Shown here: positions 1 through 11,075 of the stretch, in pieces
How the letters are laid out: the number at the start of each line of letters is the position of its first letter
Position numbering within the stretch: position 1 is the first letter of the stretch
Assembly: GCA_021234155.1 (NCBI GenBank)
Contig: JAJEKV010000010.1
Coordinates: forward strand, 18,327,418 to 18,391,417
DNA: 64,000 nt
Reading direction: 5' to 3'
DNA from: Isoetes taiwanensis
Taxonomy: Eukaryota > Streptophyta > Lycopodiopsida > Isoetales > Isoetaceae
Notes under the pieces: model-generated
What the model was told of the DNA's origin: nothing
Database searches by the model: none
The model's input: only the letters and a program-made list of their open reading frames with translations
Program-made: the position numbers and the translations under genes

Positions 1-799
1 AAAAAACTTTGGCTGAATTTGATCCGGATGTCCTAAAAATCGGGTTCAAAGATGGAAGAAAATTTGGCCGCTGCAAAAAGGGGTCTCGCATTAATCAAAA
101 CCATGATATCTCGAAGTTTTAATGAACATTTTGGATGATTTTAAAATTACTATCGAGAAAAGTTGTAGGAACATGTGATCATCATTTTTCTTGGTCAATA
201 GTGATTATCCCCTGTATCTAGTTGGGCACCCTAACAAGAGGTTCCTCATTATAGCCAAAGTGCACTCTCTTATCCATGCATGTACGACATTTGACCTTAG
301 TGTTCCGGCTCTTTATACGCATAGACAAGGCACAATTTAGATTCTTCCAAAAACTAAGGTTTTGGCGAAAAGAATTATTAAAATAGTTTTAACAATATTG
401 TTTACCTATGTGCGTACAACTAAATCAACATATATGACCATAATAAAAAAATAAAGCATTTGACATGTTTGATTCAAGTTGGGCTAGAGGAGAAGAAAAT
501 CAATAGTTTAGAAAGGTAGGTAGAAGGGTAGATAGATTAGAAAGGTAGGTCGAAGGATAGGTAAAAACAAAAAAGCAAGGATAGTGTATATGCACGCTGA
601 TAGACATGCTATGCTCATACAAAGACGAAAAAAATTTTTTGAAACTAGAGTTTTTAAAGTCGACCGAATCGCTTCGTTTCTTCAATCCCATTTGCTTTCC
701 TCGTGCTCGATTCCTCAAAAGCTCAAAAGTCCTCTTCCAAAGGCCCCCGCCAATGGCATAATAACCGTCCCACTCCAGATATGAATTGGCTCTACCAAA
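1..799. other. Anonymous AT-rich intergenic DNA
   Basis: I see no gene, inverted repeat or recognisable element here. A GAAAGGTAGGT-like motif occurs twice near 510-560. The short open frames on both strands have no family resemblance and look like chance. Confidence 0.5.
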
Positions 800-1075
800 G
801 GACTCGAACGCCGACATTGCCATGGAGACCAAGTTTTGTGCCCAAGACCACCCCCTTCTTTAAGAAGCTAAAAGTAGCCTCATGCCTAACACGCTCATAG
901 TCAATTGGCCTAGGAGGTGGTTGCGAATACCGCTTACGTAGAGTCTTCGTGTTCCTTTCGCTGCAAAATGACCGAGCCTCTAAGGTAAATTTGTCATTTT
1001 GACGACATGGCTAAGTCCGCTTCTCCATTTCGAGCCTCTTACTTCCCAAATGACAAGACACTTGGTTTCTACACC
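800..1075 (+). repeat. Diverged single copy of the ~1.05-kb repeat family
   Basis: The stretch runs in the same order as part of the tandem unit at 18.2-22.7 kb. Shared landmarks are GACATTGCC, GACCAAGTTTTGTG, a TCAATTGGCCTAGGAGGTGG-like block and a final ACACTTGGTTTCT. It covers about a quarter of the unit, with many small indels and substitutions. The family is therefore dispersed as well as tandem. No coding function is visible. Confidence 0.6.
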
Positions 1076-1387
1076 TGGCCGTCAAGTAGAACGCCAAGGT
1101 TTGATAAGTTCTCCTAACGATCTTGATTTTTTTTTAACCCGCTTCAAAGCGCTTTACTTGAACCACGATTCAATGGCCTGATAGGAGAACCTAACCCCGA
1201 GAGGGGGGTATTGGCATTCGCCTTCCTGAGGAGCTGACAGAAAGGCCACTTGTGGCAAGAGGAGCAAACATAGCGGAACCCGCCCCAATTCCAGAGGTTC
1301 CCCACGCGGGCCCAATCGTTAGGTGGAAACTGTGAGAACATGCAAAGATGGGAAGAACATGCATGACATGTAGCGGAAAGTACATGC

Positions 1388-1619
1388 CGCATGCAAACGA
1401 GAGCTCAAGCATGCTATATTGGCTCAAACATGCCATATAAGCTCAAACATGCCATGTAGGTTCAAAATGACACGGGCTTAAACATAACCCTAGGCTCAAG
1501 CATGACATCGGCTCGAATAGACATGTGGCTCAAACATGCCACATAGGTTCAAACATGCCACCTAGGCTCAAACCCGCCATATAGGCTCAAACATGCCACA
1601 TAGGCTCAAACACCCCAAG
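1388..1619 (+). repeat. Imperfect ~21-bp tandem repeat (GGCTCAAACATGCCACATA)
   Basis: About ten imperfect copies of a unit close to GGCTCAAACATGCCACATA lie head to tail, differing by single substitutions such as AAGCATGC or TTCAAAC. This is minisatellite DNA; the short minus-strand frames across it are by-products. Confidence 0.8.
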
Positions 1620-1628
1620 ACTAGAAAT

Positions 1629-2110
1629 GATGAGGTGGCATCAAAAGAGCAAGCAAACTTCTTTCTTTGAGAAGGTGGCTATTTGCAAAATTATGGGAGA
1701 TGACATGGCATGATTTTTGTGAGGTGGCAAAGATGCGAGTTGAGGTGGCAAAATATGAAGGGATGGAAAAATGAAGAATTTTGTTAGACAATTTTTCAAC
1801 ATTAAAAAAATATTTTCCATGGTGACATGGCATTTCTTTTAAAAAAAAAAAAGGGTTTTTAGTGAGATAAGTAGGTAAATAGTGGAAAGCAAGGTAACAT
1901 GGCAATGAAACGATGAGGTGTCATAAGAAAGAGAAACCACACTTCTTCCCTTTGAAAAGGCGACTTTTGCAAAAAAATATGGGTGATGACATGGCACGGC
2001 CATGTGATGTGGCAACTATGAGTGATGACGCGGCACAACACGGTAAGGGAGACATGGCAGATATGGCACTAGAAATCTTGAGGTTGTATCAAAACAACAA
2101 GCAAACCTAA
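1629..2110 (+). repeat. Two-copy direct repeat, period 283 bp
   Basis: GATGAGGTGGCATCA at 1629 and GATGAGGTGTCATAA at 1912 begin two diverged copies that both continue through a TTCTT..TTTGA(G/A)AAGG block, a TTTGCAAAA block and ATGACATGGCA. The words GGTGGCA and ACATGGCA recur within each copy. No function assigned. Confidence 0.6.
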
Positions 2111-2724
2111 ACCTACAGATACAGTGGAGAGGGAGGATCGATTCAATGGAAAATTGAATATAAACCTATATGGGTGTCGGGAGAATCCTACAAAAAATAC
2201 TACTAGGTTTTTTACGTTAAAAAAACGCAACCAGTTAATTTCCTTTAAAGCCAAAAACACAAATGAACCCACATCCATCATCTAAAATGTCGCCAACCTA
2301 TATTTTTTTTATTTTTGTCGGACAAATGCTGTATTTCAACAAACTTGTACCAGTGTGGGTGATAAACTTGGTTATAAAACCAACAATTAAACATTTAACA
2401 AGCTAGAAAAATTTATACTTAATAGAGATGAACGGATGAGATGAATTCTAAAAACAAACGGTAGAGATGGTGATCTCCGTCCCAGCATTCTATTGGCCGA
2501 ATTAAACTACTATTAAATGTTTCTTTACAGGCAATCTGGCGCCTTCTTTTGCTGCCGGAATTCAAGCCCACATGGAGGCTCCATCTCCATCTCCAATGCT
2601 GCGTGTTCTTCAGATTCCCTCCATCTCCACCTCCAGATTCGCCTTGCCTCCAGCTCTACTGCGGCCAAAGGTTCTACAGATCTTTAGTCGGCCCAAGGTT
2701 CTGAAGCGGGCAAATCGGCTCTGC

Positions 2725-2810
2725 AAATCCACAAATCTTCTGCTTTGCAAAAAGACTTCTCAAAGTAAAATCCACAAATCTTCTGCTTTGCAAAGACTTT
2801 CAAAGTAATC
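2725..2810 (+). repeat. Two-copy 43-bp tandem repeat
   Basis: AAATCCACAAATCTTCTGCT begins at 2725 and again at 2768, each time followed by TTGCAAA..GACTT..CAAAGTAA. It lies just upstream of the pectinesterase remnant and has no evident coding role. Confidence 0.75.
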
Positions 2811-3038
2811 TCTGCTTTGTTACCGTCAAGTGTTAACTATATTGTCTTCTCACAAAATCCGATCTGGTGGCCGGTGGAGCTATGGTTGTTCTGTTTTATG
2901 TTATGTTGAAAAATCAGAAACAGGAGCTTGTTTTGGATTCTCCATGCCTGTTTCAGTGTTTCGTGTTTCTTGATTCCTCTGGCCATGGCTGTTTCTGTGG
3001 TTTGATTCCTCCATCGAATAGTATTGGGTCCGTTGCAG

Positions 3039-3244
3039 AATACTTCGCCCCATCCTTACCTGAACAGAAGGAGGCCAAGCAGCTGCATTTTCTGCATATC
3101 TGAGACACGCTTCATTCTATGGCTGCAGATTCTACGGTGCCCAAGATACCCCTTTGTGATGATAAAGGCCGGCATTATTTTCACCTCTGCCTACATAGAG
3201 GCTCCATAGATTTTATCTTTGGCAACGGGCTTTTCCTATACGAA
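3039..3244 (+). pseudogene. Pectinesterase (pectin methylesterase) internal exon, frameshifted
   Basis: Pectinesterase removes methyl esters from cell-wall homogalacturonan. Read across frames, this stretch shows the family's central block in the right order: APSLPEQKEAKQ, then [14 protein letters not shown], then DDKGRHYF, then [15 protein letters not shown] and DFIFG are the conserved motifs that carry two catalytic residues. A TTGCAG acceptor-like site precedes the block, and it ends CTATACGAA|GTAAGC, a splice donor where plant pectinesterases often have an intron (after LYE). The frame is broken several times: short G and T runs near 3045-3115 are one base short, and CCCC at 3149-3152 has one C too many. 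No signal peptide, inhibitor-like pro-region or LGRPW-type exon was found nearby. It is either a decayed gene fragment or a real exon with sequencing indels. Confidence 0.75.
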
Positions 3245-3800
3245 GTAAGCATCGATGTTCAAACCAATCCTTTGGTACAGATATTTTGGCCAGCCAGAAA
3301 ATTGAAAGAACTTATTTTCAGGATTGCAGTGACTACATTCGGGTTGGACCTCATGTTTGGATTAAAGACAGTTTTGCACTCGAATCTATGGCAAAATAAC
3401 TCAGCCTTGAATAGATGTCTGAGGGTCGATGCAAGCCTGCAAAGCAGAGGATTAAACTGTGGCCGTTTCTTTATGTCCATCCGGCCTGATTGACAGGAGC
3501 AATCCATAGCTGGCCCTGTATATTCAGACAGTCCTTAGCCGCCCCTGTTTATTTCGATGAAGCAGCTCTTTTGTTTCCGTGGTTTTGTGCATTCTGCAAA
3601 GGTTTCGAATTTAATGGATGATCTAAATAAAATGTTTGCATTCTTCAAATCGACCTTAGAAAGTGGCAAAGCATTTTTTAGAAAACATATGCTTTCATTG
3701 ATTCGACATGCTCTTGGATATGCCGAGATCAATGGTTGATAGTAATGAACCTTAAAACAAAACCCATACACTTGTGTAACAGAATATTCATATCAATATA
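3245..3800. other. No recognisable gene downstream of the pectinesterase exon
   Basis: Overlapping open frames occur on both strands, but none reads as the next pectinesterase exon, and I see no LGR(P/A)W motif. TTTTCAGGATTGCAG near 3320 could be a splice acceptor, but the sequence after it does not match the family. Confidence 0.4.
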
Positions 3801-3859
3801 GTAAGGCTTTTTGCTAATATTATTTTAAATGGTAAAAAGCAACTATCTTTTAATAGTAT

Positions 3860-4350
3860 TTATTTTATATAAAAACAATACTAAAAAACAACACCCATTT
3901 TAATTAACCACATTTTTCTTTAAAACCACATATCATTTTTGGGAAACCAACAAATTGAAAACAACATAGAAAAAAATGTGGTGACAACTACACGTAGCTT
4001 CAAGAAAGCTCCTACAAAATTCTCACGAAGTTTTCAAAGCGGTAGTTTTTCTTTGAACAATGCTAAAACAAACAAATACGTGGACTCTTTTAAGTTTTAT
4101 TAAAAAACCACATGTATTTCGCCACCAGAAAAGCAACACCGAAAACTACAACTACTAAAAAAGCAACACGTCAAACACATAATTCCTTAATGCAGATAAT
4201 TTCGACAAAATTCTACACGAGTTTTTACAAAACCACATCGTGATAAAAGTTTGACTAAAACTACATCGCTTGTTTCTAGTGAATCCCATTACAAAACAAC
4301 ATCGAAGTTGCGTTGTTTTTTAAAGAAGCATTAATCTAAAAACAACACGC
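3860..4350 (+). repeat. Cluster of AAAACCACATCG-like short motifs
   Basis: At least ten scattered variants of AAAA(C/A)(C/A)(A/T)ACA(T/C)C(G/A) occur within 0.5 kb, for example AACCACATTTTT, AAACCACATCG, AAACTACATCG, AAACAACATCG and AAAACAACACG, with one inverse copy (CGAAGTTGCGTTGTTTTT). Spacing is irregular. The pattern resembles subterminal repeats of a DNA transposon end, but no partner end was found. Confidence 0.5.
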
Positions 4351-5470
4351 TGACTCCGCTAGCTTGGGGTGGTAGTGATTGTCACCAAGTGGTAACGAGG
4401 GCTATTAGTGGGAGTTTCTCACAAGACTCCTTAAAGAAACCTTCCATCCAGAAAACACATCAAGGGCATGAATTTCGCTATGCCTCCCCGAATGGCGATT
4501 ACACGCCCGATTCTTGTCGCCTTTCTTTAGCTGGTTGCCCTCACGCTTCTAAAAGCATGAATCAATTTGAAGGTCAGCTTGATCGACGGCAAGTGTGGCT
4601 ACCACCGCGTATAAACTTCTACCCATCTTCCTCGGGCCTAATATTGAAGGCTAAGTAGCCCTTTGGTCTAGCGTATCATTGAACCGTGAATCCTCAATAA
4701 TGAATCAACCTCAATTCCTTTAGTCCAATCTTTACAAACAACGCTGAGAACAACAGCTTGTTTCAGATGTGTTGCCCGGCGGCGAGCCTCATCTACGAGT
4801 TTCTTCTAACAAATTGTACATGCTTCGTGTTTACGCTTTTAAGATTCTTACTTCTGCGTGGGCTTTGAATTCAACATGTAGTCTGCATTGGGTAGATCCG
4901 GCCCTGACATCAACATGAGGTGTTTCTACCTAAGAGATCAACCAGGTGTACCCTGTAGATGCCGACAGGGTTCGTGTACGCAAGTCCCGAGGGAGGCTTT
5001 CCCTCCTCCCTAGGAAAAGTAATCGAGTTGGTGACGTGAGTTGACCACTCGGCGGTCAGAGGGAAAAACAGGATTGTAATGTCACGGACCGCCCCAATTT
5101 GCTGCAGTACCCATTTAGCTTAAACGGATTGAGCGCCATGGATTTGCCCTCCGGATTTAGCCTATGCTGGACTAAGGGCTTAATTTTACTAAAATGAAGC
5201 GGGAGGGAGGTAGTCCTGACCTCTCTAGGTCAGTGGGTGGAGTAAAACCATTGGTGGGGCAAACGACGCTCAGATAGTTGTGGTGTGGTGGAGTAAATTG
5301 AACCGGGTGGTGGAAGCCGAGGTGTATCGTGGTCGAGTAAGATCAACATTGGCTCGAATATCGCGCGACTTCCGCAGGCTACTTCGTGTCAGCTTGAGGG
5401 GTGTGAAATCGTTATCATAGGAGGAAGCTCACAATCGTGAGTTGAGGCTCATAGCTCTTCGAGCCATACT
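4351..5470. other. Anonymous region with one 89-codon open frame
   Basis: The frame at 4389-4658 (+) matches nothing I know. The rest is unique-looking sequence of moderate GC. TGTCACGGACCGCCCC at about 5078 resembles a plant LTR start, but no second copy was found. Confidence 0.4.
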
Positions 5471-5474
5471 TAAA

Positions 5475-6275
5475 GAAGGCCAATAATCGGTATAAATTTA
5501 TACCTACGTATCGCTGGTAGACTAAGAAAAGTTTACATTAGTGGATGGTATATAAATTTTATACGCAGAAGGTAAACTTAGAAATAAGCAGACCGTATAA
5601 AATTTTAGTGAAGTAGATGGTATAAATTTATACGCAGGAGGAAGACACAGATAAATTTATACGGTAAAACTCACGTATTAATTTGTATTGGAATCTTTAT
5701 GGAGAAACGCTTATACTAAACTAAGACTTAGTTGTGGGTAATTTTAAGCCCTACAATGGCCAATCTCTATTTTCCATATAATGCAAATTTAGGAGTCAAG
5801 GCCAAGGCCTTTATATACCCTCTTATTTGCTCTCCCGGAACCTTTATACGCCAGTTCATAATGGCCATGGCCACGTAAGTCTACTTTCCGTGATCGCTTT
5901 AGTTTCTCTTTGTTTTAATCGTTAGTAAGCCCCACTCTATAAATTTATACCGAGATGACTCGATCTGGTGATATTATACGCTTTAGCCGAAGATAATGAT
6001 ATCAGCTCGTGAAAGACCCTATGATAAATCGCTAAGTGCTCGAGCCGCAGATAAATTTATACCGCCGAAAGCACAAGGCGAGTATGAGATTTGCTGAAGA
6101 CGAAGCAGATAATTTATATCGCTTCCGCATAATGCTTCTATAAATTATACCGACTGCGGCTCTGAGCGGTATAAATTTATACCGGGCTTCGCGGCTCGAA
6201 ATCAGATACCGGGTAGCTGAGTTTGCGATAAATTTGTTCACGCCCTTGTTTATAAATTTATAAGTACCGCTCCGC
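5475..6275. repeat. TATAAATTTATA palindrome cluster 1
   Basis: About ten copies or near copies of the palindrome GGTATAAATTTATACC occur at irregular spacing, in full or half form: for example near 5489, 5620, 5655, 5938, 6050, 6130, 6165 and 6250. Flanking bases are often GC-rich (CCG, CGC). The matches are too regular for chance AT-richness and too unevenly spaced for a satellite. I infer binding-site-like subterminal repeats of a transposon. Related clusters lie at 7.97 and 9.18 kb. Confidence 0.7.
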
Positions 6276-7965
6276 ACTATTTCCGCATTCTTTGATGTCT
6301 AGTGCCCAACCTAATGGTCCCTAACCTTAATATTTTCGTAATATTGTCATGGTTTCCAAATTAAATGACACAAATAAAGTGCGTTAATTTAGTGTGGATT
6401 TTATGCCTTCATCCTCTCTTCTAATCGCTATGGTTTCAAAAACTCAATAAGGTTAATATTCTTGTGTAAAATGGTTTTTTTGGCGCCGCTTTCCGTTCTA
6501 AGATCAAGTTTGTACTCTACGTCATCATCAAAGGTCGCACTCACCGTGAGCTACGACTTACAACCAAAGGATCGACTTGGTACGCCCCATGCGGGCAAGA
6601 GAGTGTAAAACCCACCGATACGTATCTTTACTTGCACAAATCGGAAGGGCAAGTTCAAGTCCGATGATTATTAATTACCGGGCGAAATTATGAAACTTGT
6701 TGCTACGCTGCAGAACGATGATGAAGTTCTAATGCAAAGGCAACCATGACAAGGGCCCCTGGCCTACTATGTTCAATACTAGAATGTTTAAAATAAGCAT
6801 GTGCAAGCCTTCCAAAGACGGCACGACACATTTCTCGACACCACATAAGAACTTTGTGGGTTATTCTTAGGTGCTTCCTGTATAAATTTATGTACCGCCA
6901 ATCTCTTTACCATAACCCCTCGCATTACAGGACGAGTGGTGAAATCTTTGATATCAATAGTGCCGCGCTTAATTTAAAAAGTGTTGGTCAAGGGTCTGCA
7001 CTCCGCAGATCAAGAGGAAGTGCAGAGGAAGAGGTAGAGGAAGAGGAAGAGGAAGAGGAGGAACCACCAACATTGAAAGGAAAGTGGGAAGGGGAAGCAT
7101 CTCCCTGCACTAGATAATAATAAAACTTCCTACCAAGAAAAAAAATCTAGGAAAAACAAAGCCCCTGACTATAGAGGAGTCAGCCAGGTTTCCTTCAAGG
7201 CCCCGGAGCAAGGTATTATCGCTGTGAAGCCCGCAGATAAGCTGGCGTTATTCTCTCGTTTCTGTTAATGAAACCAAATCAATAAACAAACTTACTTTTC
7301 GGAATAACCAAGCACCCACAAGAGGCCACCAAAATGAAGATGGGGTCGAGTGTCGCAGGTCCGAAGTCAGACGATTACGTGCCGCGCCTTTAAGCAAAGA
7401 ATGAGAAGAAATCCCTCATGCCATGTGTCAGCTCTAGCTGTTGGCGTGAATAGATAGAAGCCAATGCAATCGACGCAGGATTACAAAAATGACTTCGATT
7501 ACACCTACTCACGCCCCGAGGCACACACAAATTTACAAGGCTAGAAAGAACTCTCAAAAGAGGAAACCCGTGAACGAGGTGTGAGTGCCGGAAGCCCATA
7601 TTTCACGCGGTGTCACAGACGAAGAGGCAAAAGTCATTGTTGGGGTCATAATCTTCGACAATGACTTCTGCCAAAATGAGCCCAATAGATAAGATCCGGA
7701 TTCACGCATCGAGTACGTGGAGTTCAACAAATGTATGGAGAGGACTTCAAAACAAGAATGTTTTCCAAGAGCTCGAAGCCCCGGTGGTGACTGAGTGTTG
7801 CCCGAGCTATGATTCCGAGCATGAAGCCCATTATGGTCAGCTGGGCTAATACGATAACTACTTTCACCGCCAGAGATGGTCAAGCAAGTAAAAAGATCTT
7901 AAATCCCTTAACTTTCCCAGAGTATGTTTAGCGTGGGTTAGACCCTTTTTCTAATAGCCCAGTTG
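6276..7965. other. Interior between palindrome clusters; no identified gene
   Basis: One isolated palindrome variant lies near 6882. Short open stretches occur (for example around 6500-6680), but none holds a recognisable domain. A GAGGAA microsatellite lies at 7010-7070. Confidence 0.4.
7010..7070 (+). repeat. GAGGAA-type purine microsatellite
   Basis: A run of GAAGAG/GAGGAA hexamers. It creates a glutamate-rich stretch in the overlapping 87-codon frame, which I do not regard as a real protein. Confidence 0.85.
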
Positions 7966-7969
7966 ATTC

Positions 7970-8155
7970 GTGATAAATTCATACCGTATTCGCCGCGATA
8001 AATTTTGTACCGCGAGCAGAGTCAAGTGAGGTTCTATACCGGCAGCCGTCGGCGCAGATAATTTATATCAGGCTCCGGTCAGCGCAGATAAATTTATACC
8101 GCCAATGACGATAAATTTTATACCGCCGCGCACCCGTGATAAATCATACCGTGGT
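7970..8155. repeat. TATAAATTTATA palindrome cluster 2
   Basis: Six close variants in under 200 bp, including GATAAATTCATACCG, GATAAATTTTGTACCG, GATAATTTATATC, GATAAATTTATACCG and GATAAATTTTATACCG, each followed by a short GC-rich spacer. Same motif family as cluster 1. Confidence 0.7.
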
Positions 8156-9175
8156 TGGTCACGGCCCATCATCCTCTACATTCAGCACTAAACTTCGCTT
8201 CAATTCATTTAATAAGTGGATCTCTCAAGAAAGCAGCTCTTTGTATGTTCAAGATGGGGAGCTTCAAAGAACAAGCTAAAGACGCAGGAAAGAAACCAAA
8301 AAGTGCGGTGAATCAAAACAAAATATGAGCATCAGCACTCGGACGCCAGCTAAGGTGGTCTTTAAAAGCAAAGAAATACTTGGTTCGCCTCGCTGGAAAA
8401 GTAGCGCAAAGAATCTTCATGACATTAGGACGATGGGCTAAGGAAGCCAAACGTTTCCCACTTGGCGCCATGTTTTTTTCTTACCTTTTTGTCTTTACAA
8501 TATTTTTTCCTTTCGGCACCGAAGACATTGTCACTCTGCCAGCCAACCTAAAGAACGGAGGATGCAAACTTTGAAAATCTATGCTGTACCACGCATATCA
8601 CCGTAGAGCACGCAGTTTAACTTCAGTGGTCAGTGTTATGCAAAAAAATATGTTATGTGTTTGTGCCTTTGTCTCATTACTGGCCTTTGCTGCATCAAGA
8701 AGAAGGGCTACTCCAATCGATTTTTGAACCCGTCTCAGAGGGCCAAGGAAGAGAGGCAAGTACAGCAATTGAACAGTGGTAGAGGCCCACTTCCGTTTTG
8801 ATCAGACATATGAGAGATTAAACCACATTTGGTCGTGACGCCCAATGTGGTTGTTGAGGGTGATCGTATGTAAGGTCAGAATCTCCTTTAGACAGCTAAA
8901 CATTTTACATTATGCATCGCGGTATATCTTTGGTGATTTCAAAATAAAGGATAGCTTTTGATGAGGGAGGCTTTCACTCACGCGGCAAGTCCTGGGCTTC
9001 TTCCTCGGATGGCCTCAAAGAAGTCAATACATCCCAAAACCGAGGGTCATCATTTTCATTCCTCGACCTTCGCATCACCTGCTTTTAAACCTATGGAGCT
9101 GGCCCAACGCCGGGCCTTTAAAATCAAGGCTTTGGTAAGCTTCACAATTAACGCTTTTTGTTTTAATTTGTGACC
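8156..9175. other. No recognisable gene
   Basis: Unique-looking sequence between palindrome clusters 2 and 3. Frames at 8380-8574 and 8958-9173 (+) are short and match no family I know. Confidence 0.4.
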
Positions 9176-9177
9176 TA

Positions 9178-9345
9178 CCAGATAAATTCTATACCACATC
9201 TGCCTTAAGGGTTTAAATTTTAGCACGGGAAATAAACCGTGGTATAAATTTATATACAAGCATAGTAAATGGTTCCAGAGAATTTATACGGTCACCGTGG
9301 TATAAATTTATACAAAGAAGGCAAATCGGTAAGCCTTTATACCGC
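9178..9345. repeat. TATAAATTTATA palindrome cluster 3
   Basis: Five variants, including GATAAATTCTATACC, GGTATAAATTTATATAC, GAATTTATACGG and GGTATAAATTTATAC. It marks the right limit of the region carrying this motif (5.47-9.35 kb). Confidence 0.65.
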
Positions 9346-9417
9346 CACACTAATCGGGCTAACTTATTTTCCTTTGTTTCTTTAATTAATTTCTAATTTC
9401 TATATTGCTCAAGCAGG

Positions 9418-9870
9418 CGAAAACAAACTGGCGTCATGGTGGTGGTCCCCGCCATGAGTCAAGCTTCGAGCATTTTCATATAGGGTTTTACCAGCGGACG
9501 CTAAAGTTCTACGGTCTATTTTAACACGCATCGAAAAGACTCCTCCCTACAATGCATTTCTACCGCTTTTGCGTAAATTAAGAGACCTTATTGCCGACAG
9601 CGCGCCAGTGGTGTCCTTATTATCGGCTTTCACAAATGCGCTTTATTAATAATTTGATATGCTGGTTTTCTACCGAGACTGATCCTTATGCCTTTTCGAT
9701 CGTGCACTACGCTAGCGAAATTTTGTTAGGCTTAATGTCGCTTCAGCTCTACATTGACCTTATAAAGTAAGCTTCCATCGTAACCGCATAAGCTCTTGTG
9801 AATCCTTTCCTCGATGAAAACGAGGAACTGGGAGCAAAGAACGTACAAAATATGCTGGGCGCGGGGTAAT
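9418..9870 (+). pseudogene. Unassigned exon-like coding stretch
   Basis: A long pyrimidine-rich tract ending CTCAAGCAG at 9417 looks like a plant splice acceptor. The following frame is open for about 64 codons without needing an ATG (9458-9649) and reads as helical protein, including PPYNAFLPLLRKLRDLIADS. A single extra T at about 9647 shifts the frame; past it the reading continues through FSTETDPYAFSIVHYASE and ends at a possible AAA|GTAAGC donor near 9767. A further open piece (LDENEELGAKNVQNM) lies at about 9805-9865. I do not recognise the family. It may be the protein of the element carrying the palindrome clusters, but that is a guess from position. Confidence 0.25.
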
Positions 9871-10515
9871 TTACACAAATACGTACCTCCACTTTACGTG
9901 AAGAAGAGATGAGAGGTGGAGTTTGTCGACTTGGAGCCTCGCGCCCGAGCGAGAAACCGCCTGCGGGACTCCGAATCGTAGCGCCTCTCTGCGGTTGTAA
10001 GCTCGCAAGAGCCGATCCCGGTTACGAGTCCCGTGGATCGGAAGAAGTTTCAATTCCTCAAGATAAATTCGGCATGACAGAAATTTTAACTACTCTCCCA
10101 TTGTAAACTAGTGCTAAGTAATATTATTAAATTTGGCTCTGATGAAGATTTTAAACCGAAGCTTTGTCTCTTAACAATGCTTAATTGAAACAACTCTTTC
10201 TTTGGTTCCAGATTTCACACTCTTTGTCTTCCAATGTTTGACTTTCTAGTACTTTATTGCTTGCAAAAACAATCTATATTTCCTTCGTTTTTAACAACAA
10301 TAATACTTACCGAAGTTATCGTACCATCAAGTTCTCTTAAAAACAAGCATTTTTTTTTTGCCCTCCTTTAAAATGAAAAGCTTTAAAAATGTTGCTTTTT
10401 GGGGTATCCCAATGCTAACTCGCCAACAATCTATTTTGTCTCTATTTTGTGTGTTTTTAAGTTTTCACCTTTTTATAAAGGAATTTTCAAACGTGACTTT
10501 AAATAAGTGCTTCAT
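9871..10515. other. Anonymous DNA
   Basis: No recognisable gene. It becomes strongly AT-rich after 10100. The two overlapping frames near 9.9-10.1 kb, one per strand, look like chance. Confidence 0.4.
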
Positions 10516-10518
10516 TTT

Positions 10519-11075
10519 AAACCTTGTCGGGTTCCTTCTACACAAGAAGCCATTGAATTTGAACGCCCCTTTATCAATAATGAAGTAAGGCTTGTTGATT
10601 AGCTCTTCCGCTTCAACACCATAGTTAAGCATATCACTGTATCCGAATTGGTCACAAGAAATTCCATCAGATTTCATTAAAGTGCTTTTGTGGGCTTTGA
10701 TTCGCCTCATTGTTGCAGTGTTGATTCTGGCAACAAAATGTTTTGTAATCTTAGTGTTTTTTAGAAGATAATGAAGGTTTCATGCCATTCAAATTTTAGG
10801 TATAGGATCAGATAGAAATAAGATAATACAAAGCTGATTCTTATATATGTTTGTCGTCCTAATCCTACTGGCAATCTAGTCAAGGGTGTAGAATAGCTAA
10901 GTGGGAATTCTGGTCGTTAGTAGAACCTGTGAGGACAAGATTTTGATGGGTTCCTTCACACAAGCAGCCATTGAATCAACGCCCCTTTATCAATAATGAA
11001 GTAAGGCTTGTTGATTAGCTCTTTCTCTCGCTTCAAACACCATAGCTTAAGCATATCATCAGATCTTAAAATTGG
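10519..11075 (+). repeat. 415-bp tandem repeat, array 1
   Basis: GGCTTGTTGATTAGCTCT occurs at 10589 and 11004 (period 415). Each unit holds GGGTTCCTTC, AAGAAGCCATTGAA, ACACCATAGTTAAGCATATC, GGCAACAAAATG and TTCTTATATATGTTTGTCG in order. The second unit is cut short where duplicated segment A begins. The same repeat returns at 15.6-16.4 kb and resumes at 23.3 kb. Confidence 0.85.

Noticed and set aside
5078-5100. TGTCACGGACCGCCCC, like the start of a plant LTR
   Set aside because: No second copy, matching end or primer site was found.
6854-7117. 87-codon frame with a glutamate-rich block
   Set aside because: The block is a GAGGAA microsatellite and the rest has no recognisable domain.
5475-9345. 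Palindrome clusters considered as a CRISPR-like or satellite array
   Set aside because: Spacing is irregular, the motif is a palindrome with degenerate copies, and the genome is clearly a plant's.
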